Below are positions 5,501-8,578 of a DNA stretch of 8,578 nt, piece by piece. Below the pieces are notes generated by a model that worked only from the letters and a program-made list of their open reading frames with translations, did not search any database and had not been told where the DNA came from. The position numbers were made by a program, and so were the translations under genes. This stretch comes from an uncultured Rhodospirillaceae bacterium. GTDB lineage: Bacteria > Pseudomonadota > Alphaproteobacteria > Rhodospirillales > UBA2165. Numbering within the stretch: position 1 is the stretch's first letter; the number at the start of each line of letters is the position of its first letter. The DNA is taken from NCBI GenBank assembly GCA_913054205.1, contig CAJXJM010000084.1:1-8578 (forward strand). Direction: 5' to 3'.

Positions 5501-7198
5501 CATTCTACGCCGGGTGTTGGTCTGATTTCACCACCGCCGCATCACGATATTTATTCGATTGAGGATCTGGCCCAACTTATCCATGATCTGAAAAATGTTA
5601 ATCCAAAAGCTCGGATTAGTGTGAAGCTGGTCTCTATCGTTGGCGTTGGCACGATCGCCGCGGGTGTTTCAAAGGCGCATGCCGATCATGTTCTAATTTC
5701 CGGTCTGGATGGCGGCACCGGCGCAAGCCCAATCACATCCATTATGAACGCCGGTTCGGCGTGGGAAATTGGCTTGGCTGAAACCCATCAAACTTTGGTC
5801 TTAAACAAACTCCGCGGCCGGATTTGCGTGCAAGCGGATGGCGGCATTCGCACCGGCCGGGACGTTGCAGTTGCAGCGCTCCTCGGTGCCGATGAATACG
5901 GCATCGCAACAGCAGCATTGATTGCGTCCGGCTGTATCATGATGCGCAAGTGTCATCTCAACACCTGCCCGGTTGGTATTGCCACGCAAGACCCAGAGCT
6001 CCGCAAAAAATTCAAAGGCAAACCTGAGCATGTCGTAAATTATATGTTCTTTGTTGCTGAGGAACTCCGCGGCATTATGGCGAAGCTCGGCGTTCGTACC
6101 ATCAATGACATGATTGGCCGCCCTGATTACTTAAAAATGAACAGCGCCATCGACCATTGGAAAGCCAACGGTCTCGATCTCTCCCGGATACTTTATAAGC
6201 CGGATATGGGCCCAGATGTCGCCGTCTATAACACCGAAAAGCAAGATCATGGTCTCGAAAAAGCGCTCGACAACAAACTGATCGAAGAAGCGAAACCGGC
6301 GCTGGAAAATGGTCAGCCGGTAAAAATTGAAATCGACGTCGCCAACGTTAACCGGACGGTTGGCGCGATGCTCTCGGGTGAAATCGCAGAAAAATATGGC
6401 CAGCGCGGCTTGCCAGATGACACCATCCAAATCAAGGCGAATGGCTCAGGCGGTCAAAGTTTTGGTGCATTTTTGTCCAGAGGCGTCAGCATCGAGCTTG
6501 AAGGCGATGCCAATGACTATATTGGCAAGGGTCTTAGTGGTGGTCGGCTTGTCGTCTATCCGCCGAAAGTCTCAAAATTCAAAGCCGAAGAAAATATCAT
6601 CATCGGTAACGTCGCACTTTATGGTGCCATCGAAGGTGAGTGCTATTTCAGAGGCGTCGCCGGCGAGCGGTTTGCCGTGCGCAACTCCGGTGCCACTGCT
6701 GTTGTTGAAGGTGTCGGCGATCATTGCTGTGAATACATGACTGGCGGCGTTGTCGTTGTGCTTGGCGAGACAGGCCGTAACTTTGCAGCTGGCATGAGCG
6801 GCGGCATTGCCTATGTCCTCAACGAGTCACATGATTTCGATATTCGCTGCAATATGGCGATGGTCGATCTTGAACCGATCAGCGACGAAGATCGCATGCA
6901 TGAAGATCACTCTCATCAACGCGGCGATCTTGAGACCCATGGTCGTGTCGACATCATGGGAGACATGACCGGTTACGATGCACTTCGTCTCCGCAAACTA
7001 ATCGAAAATCATATGCACTATACCGATAGCGATCGAGCACGTGAAATTCTCGATAATTGGGATGATTACCTACCAAAATTTGTCAAAGTAATGCCTGTTG
7101 ATTACCGCCGTGCACTGCAAGAAATGCAAGCGCGAGCAGAGGAGGCAGACCTGCCAGATGCCAGCCAGTCAGAAATCGGCGTGGCGGTAGGAGATTAA
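2534..7198 (+). CDS. gltB: Glutamate synthase (NADPH) large subunit
   Basis: The product has 1554 residues, in the usual 1480-1560 range. It is the alpha subunit of GOGAT, which hydrolyses glutamine and channels ammonia to 2-oxoglutarate, making two glutamates with electrons from GltD. The class II glutaminase domain comes first (about 22-430). Cys22 in D-S-C-G-I-G-F is the nucleophile exposed when a 21-residue propeptide is removed, and [11 protein letters not shown] (255-265) is the usual glutaminase motif. A central domain follows (about 480-780). The FMN-binding synthase domain is at about 830-1220, with GAMSFGSIS (888-896) and [11 protein letters not shown] (1056-1066). Cys1134, Cys1140 and Cys1145 in [13 protein letters not shown] ligate the 3Fe-4S cluster. 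The C-terminal GXGXG beta-helix domain starts near Gly1304. GAGGG (2526-2530) precedes the ATG by 3 bases, slightly close. The frame is intact with no missing key residue. It is cytosolic and co-transcribed with gltD. Confidence 0.98.
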   Translation: MSKLGHPEKQGLYNPSKEHDSCGIGFVANIKNRKSHKVVQQGLTILACLTHRGAAGSDPLAGDGAGILVQIPDRFLREECAELDITLPEAGTYGVGMVFLPQDEKARADCEKAIEDLVRAEGQSVLGWRDLPTDNSWLSDSVRELEPFIRQIFVGKGENCADSNAFESKLFVIRKQAHHVVAEDNLAGDEAFYVSTMSSRTICFKGMMLADRVGKYYTDLQDERFESALALVHQRFSTNTFPSWELAQPFRYLCHNGEINTLRGNINWMAARRHNMSSKILGDDLKKLWPLIGDGNSDSATFDNALELLVAGGYSLSHAMMLMVPEAWNDNPLMDEGRRSFYEYNAALMEPWDGPAAVAFTDGRQIGATLDRNGLRPARYIVTDDDLCVMGSEVGVLDIPDEKIIEKWRLQPGKMFLIDLEEGRIIDDAELKDSLSTAHPYQDWLDETQIRLEDLPADVEPMPLDHQTLLDRQQAFGYTQEDLKFYMLPMATSGQDPIGSMGRDIPHAVLSDRPKMLFDYFKQAFAQVTNPPIDPIREELVMSLVSLIGPRPNLLDLETGGSHMRLEVRQPVLSNVDLEKIRHIDTANGSFQSVTLSMCYPASDGAAGMEAALERLCNEAQKSVLEGHNILILSDRSIDKDHVAIPPLLATAAVHHHLIREGLRTESGLVVETGEARQVHDFCLLAGYGAEAVNPYLAFDTITDARAQLPDDLTLTEAHTRYVKAIDKGILKVMSKMGISTYQSYCGAQIFDAIGLRNEFIEAYFTNTASAIEGIGIEEVAQETVTRHELAYGDSPILDDALDVGGELAYRIRGEEHMWNPETIAKLQHSARGNSQDTYNEYAAAMNDHSRKLKNLRGLFEFDFDGNEAISIDEVEPASEIVKRFVTGAMSFGSISFEAHTNLAIAMNRIGGKSNTGEGGEEPERYVPLASGDSMRSAIKQVASGRFGVTVEYLRNADEIQIKMAQGAKPGEGGQLPGHKVDQTIAKVRHSTPGVGLISPPPHHDIYSIEDLAQLIHDLKNVNPKARISVKLVSIVGVGTIAAGVSKAHADHVLISGLDGGTGASPITSIMNAGSAWEIGLAETHQTLVLNKLRGRICVQADGGIRTGRDVAVAALLGADEYGIATAALIASGCIMMRKCHLNTCPVGIATQDPELRKKFKGKPEHVVNYMFFVAEELRGIMAKLGVRTINDMIGRPDYLKMNSAIDHWKANGLDLSRILYKPDMGPDVAVYNTEKQDHGLEKALDNKLIEEAKPALENGQPVKIEIDVANVNRTVGAMLSGEIAEKYGQRGLPDDTIQIKANGSGGQSFGAFLSRGVSIELEGDANDYIGKGLSGGRLVVYPPKVSKFKAEENIIIGNVALYGAIEGECYFRGVAGERFAVRNSGATAVVEGVGDHCCEYMTGGVVVVLGETGRNFAAGMSGGIAYVLNESHDFDIRCNMAMVDLEPISDEDRMHEDHSHQRGDLETHGRVDIMGDMTGYDALRLRKLIENHMHYTDSDRAREILDNWDDYLPKFVKVMPVDYRRALQEMQARAEEADLPDASQSEIGVAVGD

Positions 7199-7200
7199 TC

Positions 7201-8578
7201 ATGGGTAAAGTAACTGGGTTTATCGAATACGAATTGCGCGAGCGCAGCTATCGTTCACCGGAAGAACGCGTAAAACATTACAACGAATTTGTTGTGCCAT
7301 TGAGCGAGAAACAATTGTCGCGTCAAGGTGCGCGCTGCATGGATTGCGGAATCCCTTATTGTCATACAGGCTGCCCGGTTAACAACATCATCCCTGATTG
7401 GAATGATTTGGTGTATCGCGGCAAATTCAAAGAAGCCATCGAAGTACTGCACTCCACCAACAACTTCCCGGAATTCACTGGCCGTATTTGCCCAGCGCCG
7501 TGCGAAGAATCCTGCACCCTCAATCTTGATGATAATCCGGTTACGATTAAAACAATTGAATGCGCAATCATCGACAAAGCTTGGGAAAAAGGCTGGGTTA
7601 AGCCTCAGCCAGCAGAGCACAAAACAGGCAAAAAAGTCGCTGTCGTCGGTTCAGGTCCCGCGGGCATGGCGGCGGCTCAGCAACTCGCCCGCGCCGGTCA
7701 TGACGTGACCCTGTTCGAGAAAAACGCAAAAATTGGCGGCCTGCTGCGCTACGGCATCCCCGATTTTAAAATGGAAAAACATTTGATCGACCGACGCCAT
7801 GTTCAGATGGAACAGGAAGGCGTTACGATCCGCTGCAACACCAATATTGGCGTTGATGTAACCACCGAAGACCTCGATAAAGAGTTTGATGCGATTGTGT
7901 TATCGGGCGGCGCAGAAGCGCCCCGCGACCTGCCAGTGCCAGGCCGCGAACACAATGGTGTTCATTTTGCGATGGATTTTCTAATTCAACAAAATCGCCG
8001 GGTTTCCGGTGAAGATTTAGGCGACGTAGAAGACATTCTCGCAAAAGATAAACATGTTGTGGTCATTGGCGGCGGAGACACCGGCTCTGACTGTGTCGGC
8101 ACCTCTTTCCGCCAGGGCGCTGCAAGCGTCACCCAGTTGGAAATCATGCCGCAACCACCTGAGAAAGAAAACAAGCTACTGACGTGGCCGGACTGGCCGA
8201 TGAAGATGCGCACTTCAACGTCGCATGATGAAGGCGCAAATCGCGATTGGGCAATTACCACCAAGAACTTCATTGATGCCGGCGGTAATATATCCGGCCT
8301 GCATACGGTTCGTGTGGAATGGCAGAAAAATGACGATGGCCGTATGGAAATGGTCGAAGTAGATGATTCTAGCGACAGTGTACCTGCCGATCTGGTTCTG
8401 CTGGCGATGGGTTTTGTCCATCCGACCCATGAAGGCTTGATTGAAGACCTTAAAGTCGATCTTGATGATCGCGGCAATGTCAAAGCCAACACCGAAGACT
8501 ATCAGACATCTCAACCGAAAGTCTTCGCCGCCGGCGATGTGCGCATGGCTGTCAAGCCGCAGTACATCGACCATCTTC
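7201..8578 (+). CDS. gltD: Glutamate synthase (NADPH) small subunit, 3' end outside window
   Basis: 459 codons are visible and the frame is open at the right edge; the family is usually 470-485 residues. GltD takes electrons from NADPH on FAD and passes them through 4Fe-4S clusters to GltB. Cluster cysteines are Cys46, 49, 54 and 58 ([14 protein letters not shown]) and Cys97, 101 and 105 (CPAPCEESC). The FAD dinucleotide fold is [17 protein letters not shown] (146-162), with Glu173 at the end of its second strand. The NADPH fold is [15 protein letters not shown] (286-300). The FAD-contacting FAAGDVR is at 442-448. The start follows the gltB stop by 2 bases, and AGGAG at 7189-7193, inside gltB, lies 7 bases upstream, so translation is probably coupled. 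After Arg448 the expected R-G-Q-S-L-V-V-W-A-I segment is absent, and the frame reads [11 protein letters not shown]. This may be a deletion, a frameshift or poor sequence at the edge. Confidence 0.95.
   Translation, partial: MGKVTGFIEYELRERSYRSPEERVKHYNEFVVPLSEKQLSRQGARCMDCGIPYCHTGCPVNNIIPDWNDLVYRGKFKEAIEVLHSTNNFPEFTGRICPAPCEESCTLNLDDNPVTIKTIECAIIDKAWEKGWVKPQPAEHKTGKKVAVVGSGPAGMAAAQQLARAGHDVTLFEKNAKIGGLLRYGIPDFKMEKHLIDRRHVQMEQEGVTIRCNTNIGVDVTTEDLDKEFDAIVLSGGAEAPRDLPVPGREHNGVHFAMDFLIQQNRRVSGEDLGDVEDILAKDKHVVVIGGGDTGSDCVGTSFRQGAASVTQLEIMPQPPEKENKLLTWPDWPMKMRTSTSHDEGANRDWAITTKNFIDAGGNISGLHTVRVEWQKNDDGRMEMVEVDDSSDSVPADLVLLAMGFVHPTHEGLIEDLKVDLDDRGNVKANTEDYQTSQPKVFAAGDVRMAVKPQYIDHL

Noticed and set aside
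6327..6740. 137-codon plus-strand frame inside gltB
   Set aside because: It is an out-of-frame shadow of the conserved GXGXG domain of gltB.
1..8578. tRNA, rRNA, CRISPR array, insertion sequence or attachment site
   Set aside because: No T-arm-like tRNA ends, no regularly spaced long repeats, no transposase frame and no terminal inverted repeats were seen on either strand.

Overview
The window looks like ordinary chromosome from a proteobacterium, most probably an alphaproteobacterium. The evidence is a long Azospirillum-type GltB with its FMN and 3Fe-4S motifs, an adjacent GltD, and a response-regulator start of the 'F-E-N-I-R-x-V-x-A-D' kind common in that class. Coding regions are moderate in GC and the spacers are visibly AT-rich. 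I cannot name a genus from sequence alone. I see no insertion sequence, phage gene, CRISPR array, tRNA or rRNA.

Layout: (i) 1-372, minus strand, the first 124 codons of a tandem CBS-domain protein that runs off the left edge. (ii) 373-635, an AT-rich divergent spacer with candidate promoters and a repeated TAGTATT motif. (iii) 636-1184, a decayed locus. A response-regulator gene on the plus strand keeps only about its first 36-38 codons. It runs tail to tail into a metallo-beta-lactamase-fold hydrolase gene on the minus strand, which has lost its C-terminal part and also carries an in-frame TAG at codon 38. The simplest reading is one deletion across the 3' ends of two convergent genes, plus a point nonsense mutation. 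(iv) 1289-2038, minus strand, an intact SAM hydrolase (DUF62/COG1912 family). (v) 2039-2533, a 495-base spacer between the divergent SAM hydrolase and gltB. It holds no convincing gene, but its right half has a run of hairpins that could be a structured gltB leader or a small RNA. (vi) 2534-7198, gltB, glutamate synthase large subunit. (vii) 7201-8578, gltD, glutamate synthase small subunit, cut by the right edge.

gltB and gltD form one translationally tight unit: there are 2 bases between them, and the gltD ribosome-binding site lies inside the end of gltB. Together they encode NADPH-GOGAT, which makes two glutamates from glutamine and 2-oxoglutarate. The SAM hydrolase is transcribed away from gltB and is not obviously part of the same pathway. 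The CBS protein and the two remnants look like the leftover of a regulatory neighbourhood.

No clear new system is visible. The points most worth a second look are the tail-to-tail double pseudogene, the hairpin-rich gltB leader, and the last dozen codons of gltD, where a conserved family segment is missing.
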